A stretch of 64,000 bases of DNA from Chinchilla lanigera (Eukaryota > Chordata > Mammalia > Rodentia > Chinchillidae). The translations under genes and the position numbers were made by a program. Positions 47,388 to 60,081 of the stretch are shown here, one piece after another. A model generated the notes under the pieces. It ran no database searches. It was not told where the DNA came from and saw nothing but the letters and a program-made list of their open reading frames with translations. Each line of letters starts with the position of its first letter. The first letter of the stretch is position 1. The stretch lies in NCBI RefSeq assembly GCF_000276665.1, contig NW_004955473.1, positions 10,194,654 through 10,258,653 on the forward strand. The letters run 5' to 3'.

Positions 47388-48256
47388 ACACACACACACA
47401 CACTCACACATAAATATATATACACGCATGAAATTGGCAAGAAGGAAACATAGTTAAGTAAGTTCAATCATCTGCACAAGTAAAAATCACATGAGCTTCT
47501 CTGATAATATGTAACTGAAGGGTTTCAACAACACCAAAATTCAGTTGAGGTAACATTTGTGTCAATTTTAGGAGGTGTGGCTATATGACTAGACAATCAT
47601 ATAATTATTATTCTAACTTTAAGAAGTTAAAATATAATCAATTCTTTCATATCCTGAAAGAAGAAAAATGCATTGGAGAAGTAGTCGTCATCTAAAAACG
47701 GGAAGCTGGACATGAAAAGTTTGGCAGTGTACCTCTAGCACAATTCTCCTTCATCAACACACTGCTAGCTTTGGACGCGTGTTTTCATTGACAATAGGAG
47801 GTTGTCAGTCCCCAAATAAGGAAGGCAACCCAGCGGAGAAGTAGGTTTATGAGGAGTGGGGAAGGTTGGAAAAAAAATAACTTCTGTTTTGGATTTGCAG
47901 AGTTCTCAATGACTATATCACACCCAGGCAGTCATCCAGCTGGTAATTAGATAGCAGGGTATAAGAAGTATGAGAAAAGTTATCTCCTGCGATTGTTTTT
48001 GTCCTCTGTTTTTTCTACCCTCGAATAAATAGTATTTAAATGTCAGCATCATTTTAGCTAGCAGTACATACTGGATTTTTTTCAGACTTAGACCCAGTAC
48101 TAGAAAAAGGAGTGTCTGTCCCCTTGGTAGGTAAGCAGAAATATACATAAACTGTTTTATTTATTAAGAGATTTTTCCATGTGTGACAAAAGGCAGGCCC
48201 CAAGTGGTGCATGTTGAACAAATTGATGTGAATAACTTTACTTTTCTCTTCCTTAG

Positions 48257-48489
48257 CACAAGCCCAGCTCACAAATACTATCTGGCTATGGACCCTGTGT
48301 CCGAATCACTCTATCTCTCAGACACCAATACTCGAAAAGTCTACAGGTTGAAATCTCTTGTGGAAACAAAAGATCTGTCCAAGAATTTTGAAGTGGTGGC
48401 AGGAACAGGTGATCAGTGCCTTCCTTTTGACCAGAGTCACTGTGGAGATGGCGGGAGAGCATCAGAAGCATCACTGAACAGCCCTCGAG
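48257..48489 (+). CDS. TENM1: TENM1 exon: second NHL propeller repeat
   Basis: The acceptor is CTTTTCTCTTCCTTAG and the donor TCGAG|GTAAAA. The exon starts with C, completing AG|C Ser (or the last codon of the microexon insert), carries 77 codons, and ends with one base of a Gly codon. The translation opens [20 protein letters not shown] and [14 protein letters not shown], a complete NHL repeat. It closes [20 protein letters not shown] with a conserved cysteine pair, then [12 protein letters not shown]. The next expected exon (GITVD... in TENM1) is not within the remaining 15.5 kb, so the intron that follows runs past the right edge. Confidence 0.94.
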
Positions 48490-50087
48490 GTAAAACCAAA
48501 ACATTCCTTCTTTGATCATCTAAAGATTTCATTTGACTTCACAAAACCCTAAGGCTATTGTAAAACTGTACTCTCTCTACCCATTGTGCCTCCAATGGAC
48601 ACCTTCTCTGAAATCTAGCCTGAAAATAGGGACATGTAAGATGAATTTTAGCCCATAAGCATTATTATGGTCATCAACGTTATTATAAGCTTGAAGTGTT
48701 TCCTTTCTGGTTGATAAAATAACTATTCCTCAGAGCCCTCTGAGTGCCTGCCTGGCTTGCCAACCTCTCTAAGTCTATCCTCTCATAAACTGCCCAAGAT
48801 CACTCAACTAAAGGGTTACCTGGCCCACCTGAGAGCCTCAAGGCCCACCTCTGTGGCCTGCATTGTGTGGGATCAGGTCTGTCAAGCATGTTGACATTTC
48901 TACCATTTTCTTAACAACCTTTAATAAACTTTTCTTCTGTTACTTTATCTAAATCATTCTTGAGGTTACTTATACTTTCAATATATAGGATCTCTATCAT
49001 AATTAATTCCTTCTTGCTATTTATCTATTTATTTCTGCCCTCTATGGGAGTTAAATCCCACTTTAATTTTTTCTAAATGTGCCTCTCAACCTCAAAGGAC
49101 AAACCTCCAACTCAACTTTATTGCTTGAAATTTGTGAACAAGTCTGTGTCTTCCAATTAATTTTATAACTTTAGAGATGTGGATCACAGGCCCATCATAG
49201 GTCACTAAGCTAAGGCACCACATTTAGGCATCATATATCACCCAATCTATTTGCTTAGTTATTTATTCATTCTTCTGTTTCTTCTCAAAGATATGGGCAT
49301 ATATGTTTATTTTGGAGTTTTACAAAGTGTTTGTTTACTGGGTTTTCTGAAGACAATGCTTTTTTAAGTAATTACACAAATAATATATAGTTTTTATGGA
49401 AAAATTATAAAAAAGAATGAAAATATTTTAAATAAAATCACCATAAGCCTACCACATAAGAAACCACCATTAATGTTTTAGTGTTTATGCTTTTAAACTT
49501 TTTTCCATGTATATCATATATTTTAATTCTCAAGGAATGGACTCACATTATGCAATTATGTGCTACAATGTGCTTTTTATATCTAATATATTATGAATAT
49601 CTTTCCATGCCAAAAAAATATAGTGACACCAATATGTTCAATTTGTTAAGTGGTCATTTATTATTTTAGTAGTAAAAGGTTACTCTTTAGCCATTTACCA
49701 TTTGCCATATTGAGATTAAATTCCAAATACCATCAAAATTTAAAGGTATAACATTCTTTCAGGTATTTATCTTCCATAAATCCTTTGTGCATAACCCAGC
49801 CCTTTAATATGAGTTTCAACAGTGTCTACACTGCCCAGCTAGCACTTGATTGTACTTTACTTTGTTTTGCTTTCCACTTCTTTCATGAATGGTAGGTTTT
49901 TCCTAAAGCCATAAATGCCATGAGATGAGAAACTAATAATATATTTTTAACCTTCTCCACCTCCTCCACTAATTTTTAAAACTGTGTGAGGAAGACTATA
50001 CATGCTTATTTTGAAATTAATTAATTAAGTAACTTATTTATGCAAGGTGTTTCTAAAAGGAAATTCAGTTATTTAAAGAAGATTACT

Positions 50088-50180
50088 AGGGCCAGGGGTA
50101 TACCTCAGCGGCACAGCGCCTGCCTGGCAATCGTGAGGTCATGAGTTAAATTACTAGTACCAAAAAATTAATAAATATCC
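50088..50180 (+). mobile_element. ID SINE, sense, with 14-bp duplications
   Basis: Body GCCAGGGGTATACCTCAGCG to ACTAGTACC. Duplications TAAAGAAGATTACT (50074-50087) and TAAAGAGGATTACT (50181-50194). The B box is mutated (GAGTTAAATTAC). Confidence 0.88.
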
Positions 50181-51464
50181 TAAAGAGGATTACTTTTTGC
50201 TCAGAGAACACAGCCCCCAAGTATTACGGTAAAGTGTTTCTTTTTCTCTATATCAGCTGTCACTTCTTACACATAGTAGGTCCATAATAAATATTTAATG
50301 AATGAATGAATAACTCAGATGCATCTTTCCAGGAAATGCATTAGGCTGGGTCCCATCTTTTTTGCAGTTTTAAAACTCTTGTGGGTATTAATAAGGATTT
50401 CTGCAGAAGAAAGAAAGGTATGGACCTTGTGTTGTGCTAAAAACTGTCATTCTCCTGAGTTGTTGTTAGTGTGAAAACTGCTCATGTCACCTACCACATT
50501 CAACCTGCCACATAGAGAATGAATATCTAAGCTTTTCCAAATAAAGCAAGTAATTGGTTCTCTGCAGCTTTCTTGCTTGAAAATCGGTGATAAAGAGTTC
50601 CGATGAACAGGATTTACATGAACTCTGAAGCATCTATAATGAGGGTGCCAAAATTTATATAACTGTTAAAGCTAATATTAAACTAAGTTTTTATTCTTGT
50701 CATAGCTAGTGGTATATTTTCCTTTGGCTTGATTTATTCATCCTTCTATCCAAAATTGGCTTTTACCATACTCTAGTACAATTTCCTCATCCAAAGCAGT
50801 AACAGCTCTAAGTATGTCTAGCTTAGGCTTTAGACAGCTAATGTCTAATCCATCTAGGACAGCTTTCATGGAAAGTTCCTAAAGCTGATATTGTCAATAT
50901 CTGCCCTGATCCAGTGATGAATAGAATATTTAAGGGAATTGGATGCATAGTTTAAGCTAGATATCTATCATATCTCCTTCAACTATACTGACAGTGTTTA
51001 AAGACCTATTAGATATCTTTAAATCACCCAGGTAGCAGAATCTATGTCCAGACTTTGGTTGCTCTGAAAATGCTAGTCAGAACACTTAGATGCCAGGCTA
51101 CAGAGCTATCTCTATGCTGAATATAGAGAGTGCTCACCCTTGTCAGTGAATCAGAAGTGAGGTTCTCATTATATGGAATACTGCATGGCAACTTCACAGA
51201 TTTCTATAGAAGGAAAAACCATGCAGGAAATTATTAAAGCATTGTGTGCAAATTGAGGGAAGAATATTGTTTTATTGCTAACTTCATCCTTTAGGTCCTC
51301 CTGCAGGTTCATTGTCTCTCGAGGAAAGCCAAATTGGTTTTGGGGTTATTTTAGCTCATTTTGTTTTGCTTTTTGCTTAACAACTACTGTGCACATCAGC
51401 TCCTTCTTCCTTCCCTCTCAGAAGACAGCAACTGATTAATGGATTTCTTTAAGAAAAGGTTTGA

Positions 51465-51556
51465 GGGGCTGGGGATTTAGCTCAGTGGCATAGCGCCTGC
51501 CTGGCAAGTGCAAGGTTGTGAGTTTGAGTCCCGGTACCAGAGAAAAAAAAAGAAAC
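51465..51556 (+). mobile_element. ID SINE, sense, with 11-bp duplications
   Basis: GGGGCTGGGGATTTAGCTCA to GGTACCAG, with an A-rich tail. Perfect duplication AAAAGGTTTGA at 51454-51464 and 51557-51567. Confidence 0.92.
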
Positions 51557-52179
51557 AAAAGGTTTGATTTTTCACTCTACCTAAAAGCTCATAAGGAAAA
51601 GCTGTACATCAGTGGAAAATGGAAATGTGCATCTAAGGAGTACCACTTCTTAGTTAGGAAAGAGAGCTTTCCTTAAAACTTTAACAAGCAACATATTTGC
51701 AATTACAGGCAGGCTCTCCAACATGTCCTTAATTATGCAAGGTAAGTCAAATAAATGTTAATCTGCAAGACAGCTAATTTACTTTCCAAATCTATTCTAA
51801 AAATAAGATGAAACAAAATTTGCTTTTGACATCATTCATCCTAAAGTCAGAGTAAATTATCAAACAAGATTAAAAAATAGCCAGCAAAAGTAAAAGGTCA
51901 GAAAGGGTGTTTTATTTTGCTTATTTGTTTATTTTTGGAGACATGGCAGCAAATGGTGGTGGATACCTGATTAGGAAAACTGCTTTCCTGTTCATGTCCA
52001 TATTTTTTTGACTGGCCCTGAAGGAGTCACTGTATCTCACTGTGGTTATTTCTCCCTGAGCACTGGAATAGAGTCAGTAATATTGACTAGTTCTTTGACA
52101 TCTGTCATTCCAACCCTGTGCTCTGAGATTCCTCAGTTGAACACTGAAGGGCTCAGGATGATCTCCCTCCAATCTGTAA

Positions 52180-52420
52180 TGTACTATAATAACCATAGCT
52201 ATAACTTAATTAGTGCCTCCTGTGTGCCATACCCTCTGGTAGATAGTCTACGTGCACTGTCTCTAATTTCCACAATAATGCATAACTTTGTACTGTAGTA
52301 TTCTTCTCATTGGACAAGCAAGGAAATTGAAAGACAGATAGGTTAAGACACTTATCCCAAGTGACGCAGTTTACAGAGAACAACACTGACATTCAAACCA
52401 AGTCTGCCAGACTCCAAAAT
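52180..52420 (-). mobile_element. MIR SINE, antisense, near full length
   Basis: 'GTGCCTCCTGTGTGCCATACCC', 'TCTCATTGGACAAGCAAGGAAATTGA', 'GGTTAAGACACTTATCCCAAGTGACGCAG', 'ACATTCAAACCAAGTCTGCCAGACTCC'. Confidence 0.85.
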
Positions 52421-55400
52421 GTCCATGATGAAAAAAGAAAAGGCCAGTGATATCTGACTGCCTTCTTACTAAATTTCATGACGTCTGGAAAGGATAGAAA
52501 TATTAGAAAATAGTTTCAATCTAAAGACATGTATCCAGTGGACACAAAATAATTTTACTTACAAGGTAAATAAGTTTTAGTCTAGTTTCCTTTTCTTATT
52601 AAAATCATTTCTTGTATTTTTTTTTTTTTACCTAAAAGTGTATCCATAGCGCACTACACCGAGTTTACATAGCTGTAAATGTAATTATTCAAATAAATTT
52701 CCAAGAAACCTCGTCACTTGTCTTTGGAAGATTCTGCAATTCAGAACTTCGCCCAAATTTTCCTTAAGGGAGCAACATAGGAAACCTTCATTTTATTAAA
52801 TTTCTTGACTACAGTAGTACCTACAAATTTTGTTTGCAGGAAAAATGGAAGCGTCCCCAAACAGAATTTTATATGATAGCCCCTGGGTACTTCTTCTGGG
52901 AAGAAGTCTTTATCTGATCCAGTTGTGTGCACTCTGATTTAAATCCCAATAAAGAGAAACGTTTGCCATTCTTCTCATCAATACTTCAGTGTAATGGGCC
53001 AAGGAAAAAGTTTAGCAAAGGGGTTGACGGAGTGCCAATCCTGGCACTGACTTTGAAAGATGCTTTTAAAACATGCATGGATGATGCAGTTGCAACTTAG
53101 GTTTCATTTATTATTTTTACTACAACTTTCTTTAATTCTACAGACAATTCAAACTAATGAGTCATGTAATAGATGACCAAGTACTTAAGTAGAATGTGAA
53201 ATGGTACTAGGTGGGGATATAAAATAAAATGTGGAACAAGCTTGAATGCATTTTTTTGAAATAGCTACAGAGGGTGAAGGAGTGATTGGACAGGTTGAAA
53301 TTAATCAATGATTTAATTTAGTTTTCTTGGACCTCACTAAGGATTGCATCTCTATTTTCATGTATGTTGTTGAGCACACTGACCTTAGAAGTCAGCAGGA
53401 CTTAAACAATATCCAGATGGGCGCAAACAGTTGTTCCACAGGATGGAAACTATTCTTAAGTCTTGAAAGCTTCCAAAAGTAGTTTTAAGTATCATGACAC
53501 TAACCATACAGGATTCATTTTAACTTTATTAGCAATTTTGAAGTGTGGATATATTAAAATCTAGACACAAGCTATTATTGTCCTTTCTCAGATCTAGCTG
53601 AGGTAGATTGTGAAAGTTTACCTCTTCTCCTGTCATTGGCTTACTATTCTGAAAAGCTATATGTAAAGTGAGCAAAAAGATACTCAGACTGTAATCAGTG
53701 ACTTCTTATTGATGTCATTAGTATCGATGAATGAGAGATTTAGTACAGAAGCAGGAATGAGAATGTTATTTTGCTCTTCCTGTGCAATGCGCACAGTAAG
53801 GCTTTTTCTAAATTCTTTTAGTGAATTATATGTTTTACTGTCCAGCCATTTAGATGGATGCTAAGGTAACCCTGAACAAAATCACAGGCTAGCCGCAACA
53901 TGAATAAAATGAATAGCACACTTAGGAAACTACAAATAAAGAAATATTGTTACAATAAAAGTATTTGAGGATAATTGGCCTGCTGTGTATTCAAACCCAT
54001 GTAATAAAGAGTTCTTGTTATAATGGGGATTGGCTCATTTTATTAAAGAGCTACTGACTTAATAAAAAGTATGTGAGCATAACAAGACAGGAAATGCCAG
54101 GAATAGGAAGTTAGGGGTTTTTTCTGTACATACAAATTTGAAACAAGAGACTGAAAAGATCATTAAATGCACATATTTTGTATAATTCTGGTGACAGGGT
54201 AGTTAAGTGCACTCGGCAAGACTGAGACAAAGAATCCCTGCAGATTACTAATATTTATAAAGTAGTCAATGGATGAGGATATGGTAAAAGAGACAGAAAA
54301 AAGAAAAACCTGCAGGAAAAAGGGTAGGAAACTGACAAAGCATAGTATTGAGGAAACCAAAGGCGTAGCCTGTTTCAAGGAGCTGTGGAAAATAGTATAA
54401 AATGTCATCCATTTGTAGCCACTGAATGAGGAAATGAGGTGGCCATTGGTGACCCTGCCATTGGTGGTTTCAGTGGTAGTATTGGTGGAAACTAAATTTC
54501 AGTCATTTGATGAGCCAATGAGAAGGGAGAGAATAAATATCACTAATAAAGATGACATCTACGAAGCTTCAGCATGAAAGACAGGTGATAAGTAATGAGA
54601 GGCTAAGGAACTCAAGGAGGCTTTTTTTTCTATAGGAGAGATGGGGCAATAGTTATAGGTCAAAGGACAGGTACCGAAGACAGGGAATAAATGATAAAAA
54701 AGATCTATAGGAAACCAGAAGGGAGTAAACTTTGAATAAGAGGAGAGACTGAATAGGCCATAGTAAGATTAGGTGTAGGAATAGGGATAAGTTTGTAGAT
54801 AGAAGGAGCTAAAAGGTTTATGATTCTCTATCTGAGCACCTCTTTTCTCTCAGAGAAGTAGCTTTTCCTACTGAAAATGGGGGAGTAATGTCAGACTTTT
54901 AGGGCAGTGCAAAAGATTTGGAAAATTCACTGAGTGATATCTGCTTCCTGGGTAAGATCAACATTTTGCCACCTATAACCAAATTCCTGTTTCAGCTTCA
55001 GAGCCTTTCCTATGAGAATTTTTGTCAAACATCCTTGGTTTAGGATCAGAGGCATCTTGAGAAAAAAATATACTTGATATAGTCTAAAATGCAGGCAAAA
55101 TATTTGTTCATCTTTCTGTGATCCTGTGCTATTTTCATTCAGGAGAATTTCTTTTTCAACTAGGTTATTGGCCTCTCATTTTGCCGTAACTACAACAGAG
55201 GATGTTTGGTGCCTACTATGAACCAGAATGGGAGCTTAACCTGTTTTATGCACAGTTGGTCTAATAAGTCTGCTCATGATGATCAAACAGTTTTGACTTT
55301 TGAGTATGTCAGCATCTCGAACTTGAGAAGCTTTTTACCTTTTCTGCCTCAACTCTAAAGCCATAAGCTACTGGTAGGAGAAGGCAGACAAGAGAAAGGC

Positions 55401-55639
55401 AGTTACCTTAACCTTGCCTAGTTGCCTGTTTGGTCTAGGTACCACCTATGGTTGAGAAGACCTCTACTAAGTTTGTTCAAGTTGAATAAATGTGCAGATG
55501 CTTTATTAAATGATTTTTCATTCCCACTTATTTTAATTTTTATTTATGTACCAGATTTTATGAAACACTAATATTTTAGAGGCCAAATGCCATGAGAGAC
55601 AATCTGCAAGTTTCTGGAGTAAAATAGAAGTGGATACAG

Positions 55640-55925
55640 AGCCCAGATCCCAGATCCTCAGTTAACTAAATGTGTGATCTTGGGCAGATCATCTAACTAC
55701 CCTAAGCTTCAGCTCCTCATCTGTAAAACTGGAGTACTAGTAATAGGGCCTACAGAACAGGGTTGCTCAGTAATGTACATAAAGTGTGTGTGCAGGCCTG
55801 GGATGTAGCTCAGTGGCAAAGTGCTTACCTGGCAAGCGTGAGGTCCTGAGTTCGATTCATGGTACCAGCCCCCCAAAAAGTGCATTGCATTGCCCAGCAT
55901 GTAGTATGTGTGCTATAAATATTGC
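55640..55925 (+). mobile_element. MIR SINE, sense, split by an ID SINE
   Basis: 'GTGTGATCTTGGGCAGATCATC', 'CTCATCTGTAAAACTGGAGTAC' on the left and 'CCCAGCATGTAGTATGTGTGCTATAAAT' on the right. The two halves are continuous if 55787-55882 is removed. Confidence 0.85.
55795..55876 (+). mobile_element. ID SINE inside a MIR
   Basis: GGCCTGGGATGTAGCTCAGT to GGTACCAG, with a short C/A tail. The AAAGTG before and after is a plausible 6-bp duplication. The B box (GAGTTCGATTC) is intact. Confidence 0.88.
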
Positions 55926-56493
55926 TTGCCTTCATGATCAGTGTTGCTGTTTTGTTACTAATAGGAATAATGTTTATAATAGTGACACCGACATGGAATA
56001 AGTTACTTGGAAGAAGGCAAGCTCTATGTCCTAGATAGTAATAGTGCTACAAAAGAAGCAAAAGGTGAGGTACAGTGGGACTTAGGTATTGGACATGATT
56101 TGGCTAACAAATCCCACCCAATCTTGAGATACAGTGATTCCAGGTTGCCTCCTTATACATGTATTTGAGGGAGCCCCAGAAGGCTTACCTAAGCAAAATA
56201 ATTCCTTTTGCATCCTATCATTTCACTATGAAATTCATTCAACAAGAATTTTCTCCAGATGTGAACTTAGCATTCAGTGCAAAAATTGCCTGGAAGAACA
56301 GAATATTCCTCATTAGAATACTTTCCAGGGGTCTTGAGAGGATAGAAGGCAGAATGGATACATTTATACAGACAAGACTGCCTGATGAGGGCAATCCTAG
56401 GTGGGATCTTCCCAAGGTAGTGTGGGAAAGTGTGGCATTAGGGCATCTGGTACAATAGCAGCAAAGTAGGGAAAGGTAAAATAACAATGAAAT

Positions 56494-56775
56494 ACAGGCA
56501 TCCTTTGGTATTTTCAGGGGATGTTCAAGTCTGTTATATAAAATGGTTGAATATTTGCATACAATCTAAACAGATCCTCCTCTATACTTTAAACTACTTC
56601 TAGATTACTTATAATCTCTCATACAATGCAAATCTATAGAAATAGCTTTCATATTATATTGTTTAGGGAATGATGACAAGGAAAAATATAGATGAACTTT
56701 TTAGAAAAATATTTTCAATCATGATTGGTTGAATCTGAGGGTGTAGAACCTGGGGATACAATAGACTGGCAGTGC
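56494..56775. mobile_element. Tigger-type non-autonomous DNA transposon
   Basis: The left end CAGGCATCCTTTGGTATTTT and right end GAACCTGGGGATACAATAGAC are imperfect inverted ends. The interior has 'TATATAAAATGGTTGAATATTTGCAT', 'AGATTACTTATAATCTCTCATACAATG', 'TATTGTTTAGGGAATGATGACAAG'. No coding capacity. Confidence 0.75.
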
Positions 56776-59700
56776 TTCGCCTTCACAGTATTATCTAGAA
56801 GGAAACTTAGACCTCTACATGTAAAGATTGATGGCATGGAATTATGATTTTTCTTTTTCTTTAAGATCAGTAGCCAAATTGGCTTTGCTTCCTTATCATA
56901 GCTCCTTGGTGTCATGCCATTCTTCTCCGTCCACTTAAGAACCTCCTCAGATGACTTAAAAAGAGAAGTCCCTGGCCAAAAAAAAAAAAGAAATGACAGA
57001 GATCACACACTAACAGGCTGCAAATCACTTAAATCATATTTTGAGTGGTGTATTATGGTAACCTATAAATAACTAATTGCATAAAATTGCTTTAGTAGTT
57101 TCTAGATGGCAGCTTTAATTAAAAGCACCAGAGACATTTAGAAGTTTAGAAATGGATGGCATGTAATTTGCCCTTTTACCAACCATAAAATGGTAATTAA
57201 GGAATTTGATTCACTTCTTCCTATTAAAAGTTTTATGAGAATAGCAAGTTCCTTCTAAATACAGTTTCTCCTCAGCAGAAGGTAGTACATTTGCTTTTAT
57301 CAGTCTTGTTCAGCAAGCTAAGATGTTTTAACGTACAAATTCTTCAGAAGTTAATTAGGAAATTTTTTTCAATGTGAAATGTTTGTTTCTAAGATTCTAA
57401 AACACGAAACTGTATTAGAGTTAAAATTTTGACCATGGCCTTATATTGCTCCATCTTCAATACAAAATGCCCCAGTAATTTCAATTTTACCAGATGCATG
57501 GAGCTGAACATAGAATCAGAGAAACAGAAAAGTCATTTCCTGGTGAGTCTACCATGTTTTGCTAGTTTTTGGAGGAATTTTCTGTCTACAGTGTACTGAC
57601 TTTGCAAAGAATCCAGAATATTTACTCCACAATATAGGAATCATCAGATGATGTTTTTAACCTCATTGATCGTCTAGAAATACTGGATAAGTGAACAGGA
57701 GTATGAGGTAAAAAACACATAGCAAATCAGAATGTCTTTGGAAATCCATGAATTAACAACACCATGGGCTAAAACACAGCTGGAAATGGAGTCAAGAAAT
57801 CTATTGTGATGTTACAATTGAACAATTGATTGTATTTTTTGGCCACTTCAGCCCAGTGATTATAGATGATATGACTCAGACCATTTGCACCAGCATCACT
57901 AAGGATTTATGTGATGTGCACGTAGGAAACACAGCTGCTGTATTTTCTTAAATCAACGAAAAAGAGAGTTTTACGAGTTTTTCCAAGCTGGTTGAATCTA
58001 GGTAGCAAACTGGTAAAGTGAAAGATGTCTGGAATGTCTGCTCTTCGTTCTTTCAGTGACTCTCTAAAGCCCTCAGCTTGTCTCCTCTAGAAAGAAATCC
58101 AGTCTTTCCTCCTGAGTCACCCCCAGTCAGAACTAGGTGGGCGTACAGAGGTATACTAAAGAAGCACGAGACCTTGAGAGGAGGGTTTTATCACTGACAT
58201 TTAGAATTTCCAGTGAATGGGGATAGTAAAAACAGACATACTATTCATCAGGTTTCTTATCATTTTTAATATTTCTGCAGAAATTGCTCTTCCCCTAACC
58301 TTCAGCACCCAAGATAGATCACTCCTACCCTCCCCACCTTGATACAGCCCTGTAGGTAATAAGGAAAATGCAAAATACTGTTCAAGGGAAAGTTCAGGAC
58401 ACAAAAAGTTATGTACTGTGTGCTGCTCTATCTGTAAGGGTACAAAGGTATTGCGTACATATAGAGAAAAATGTTTGGAATAAAGTATATCCAAGGGATA
58501 ACAGTGTTAATTGTTGCAGAAGGAATTATAGGCCATTGCTGTTTTCTTCTCCTTAATGTTCTGAGCATTTAAAAATAATTCAACAGAAGACAAACATCTT
58601 AGTTTTCAATTGATTATGTGCTATGGCAATACCTAAATGCTAGTTTTCACTTGCATAAGTATTATGGGACAGCTTCTGTATTACTCAAACGTACACATAT
58701 ACATACTATTTTAACATAGATACACATACATACATACATACACACTATCCTGTCCTATGGCTTGATCTCTGAGGAATTAGGTCGCTGCTTTGATAGATGG
58801 CACCTGTCCATGAATGAGCTTCATCACACTGATAGTTGATAATGAATTATTCTCATCTAAACATGGCACAAGATGCCTACTAATGGGGTAGTGCTATACG
58901 TGAAGAAATAAACCTAAATGGAAAGCCTTGGAATCCTGGCAGGCAAGTCATAGTAGGAATTACAATCACATTTTTTAGAGTAGCATAAAGAACAAAACTT
59001 TAAATGACTCACAATCTCACCATCTAGACAAACCCTGTTGGTATTGAAAAATAAAAATAATACTATGATTTGAATTTTGAACTATATAGAAAGGTACAAA
59101 AAGAAACATTCAAGATTCTTTACCACAAACACACAGACCCTGGTCCCTCTCCCCATTTTAAGTTTCTTGAGATTCCCTCCATATATATTTCCTTCTCTGA
59201 ATCAGAGGAATAATATCAGGTAGACTACTCCTTGCCCCCGCTTGTTTCATTTAATAATTTATCTTGAAAATCTTCGCATTCAAGCTTTTAGTCATTAATT
59301 ATAAGTTTGGCCATTTACCTGTGCCCATGTGCTTAGATGTTCTGTTCATAATTTCTTAAGAAAGGAAAACCTGTTAGAAAATTTCTTTTTCAGTAAGGCC
59401 TGGTAACATCACGTAAAAGGACATACAGGTAGTAAAATCAGAAGTTATACTTTTTAAATTGTTTATTATGAAAGTGCTCATATATACAGGAAATTAAAGA
59501 AATGTACGACGACCCCCCTCAGCCCATTACCTCACTTCAAGCAGTATCTGCATGTAGCCAGTCTTGTTTCTTGCCCTCCCTTACGAAAGTGTGCACACGT
59601 TCCATGCACTCCACTCTACTCTATCAGAATTATTTTTATTAAAATCTCTGATATTTCTTCATTAGTCAGTGTTTGGTTTTATCTCATTTTCTCAAATATA

Positions 59701-60081
59701 TATTTCTATACCATGGCTAAACTATATCCACACATTTCATTTGATATTTTTTTGTAGAAATTGGGTCTTTTGATTGAATTTCTGCTACACTGGATTTGGT
59801 TGTTTTTATACTCATTCTACCTAACCTGTTTTATCACGCTACTTTCTATAAAGTTACAATTAGATGGAGATCTTTGGCTAAAGCAGTCTTTTCATAAAGT
59901 CATGCTGCATATATATCACTTTAGGAGTTGCTTAATACTACAGCATAAGGATATATCACCGTTTCTTAAACCAGCTGCATCTTGATGGACTTGTTTTACT
60001 TTTTATTGTTACAGTGGTGCAGGGAGCACTAGTTCATATATTTTGGAGTATTTATGTAAATATATACATAGGGTTAATTTT

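Larger units (their letters stand above)
43074..48256 (+). other. TENM1: TENM1 intron between the microexon and the 48257 exon, 5,183 bp
   Basis: Phase 2 intron starting GTAAGC. It carries a run of eleven G (44765-44775), a GGGA-rich tract at about 45410-45440, a low-complexity pyrimidine-rich stretch at about 46010-46080 that may be an old L1 3' UTR, an L2 3' end (about 46262-46375), an unassigned ancient repeat at about 46640-47100 and a B1-ID dimer (47212-47387) with an AC tail. Nothing recognisable occurs at 43100-44750 or 47420-48240. Confidence 0.87.
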
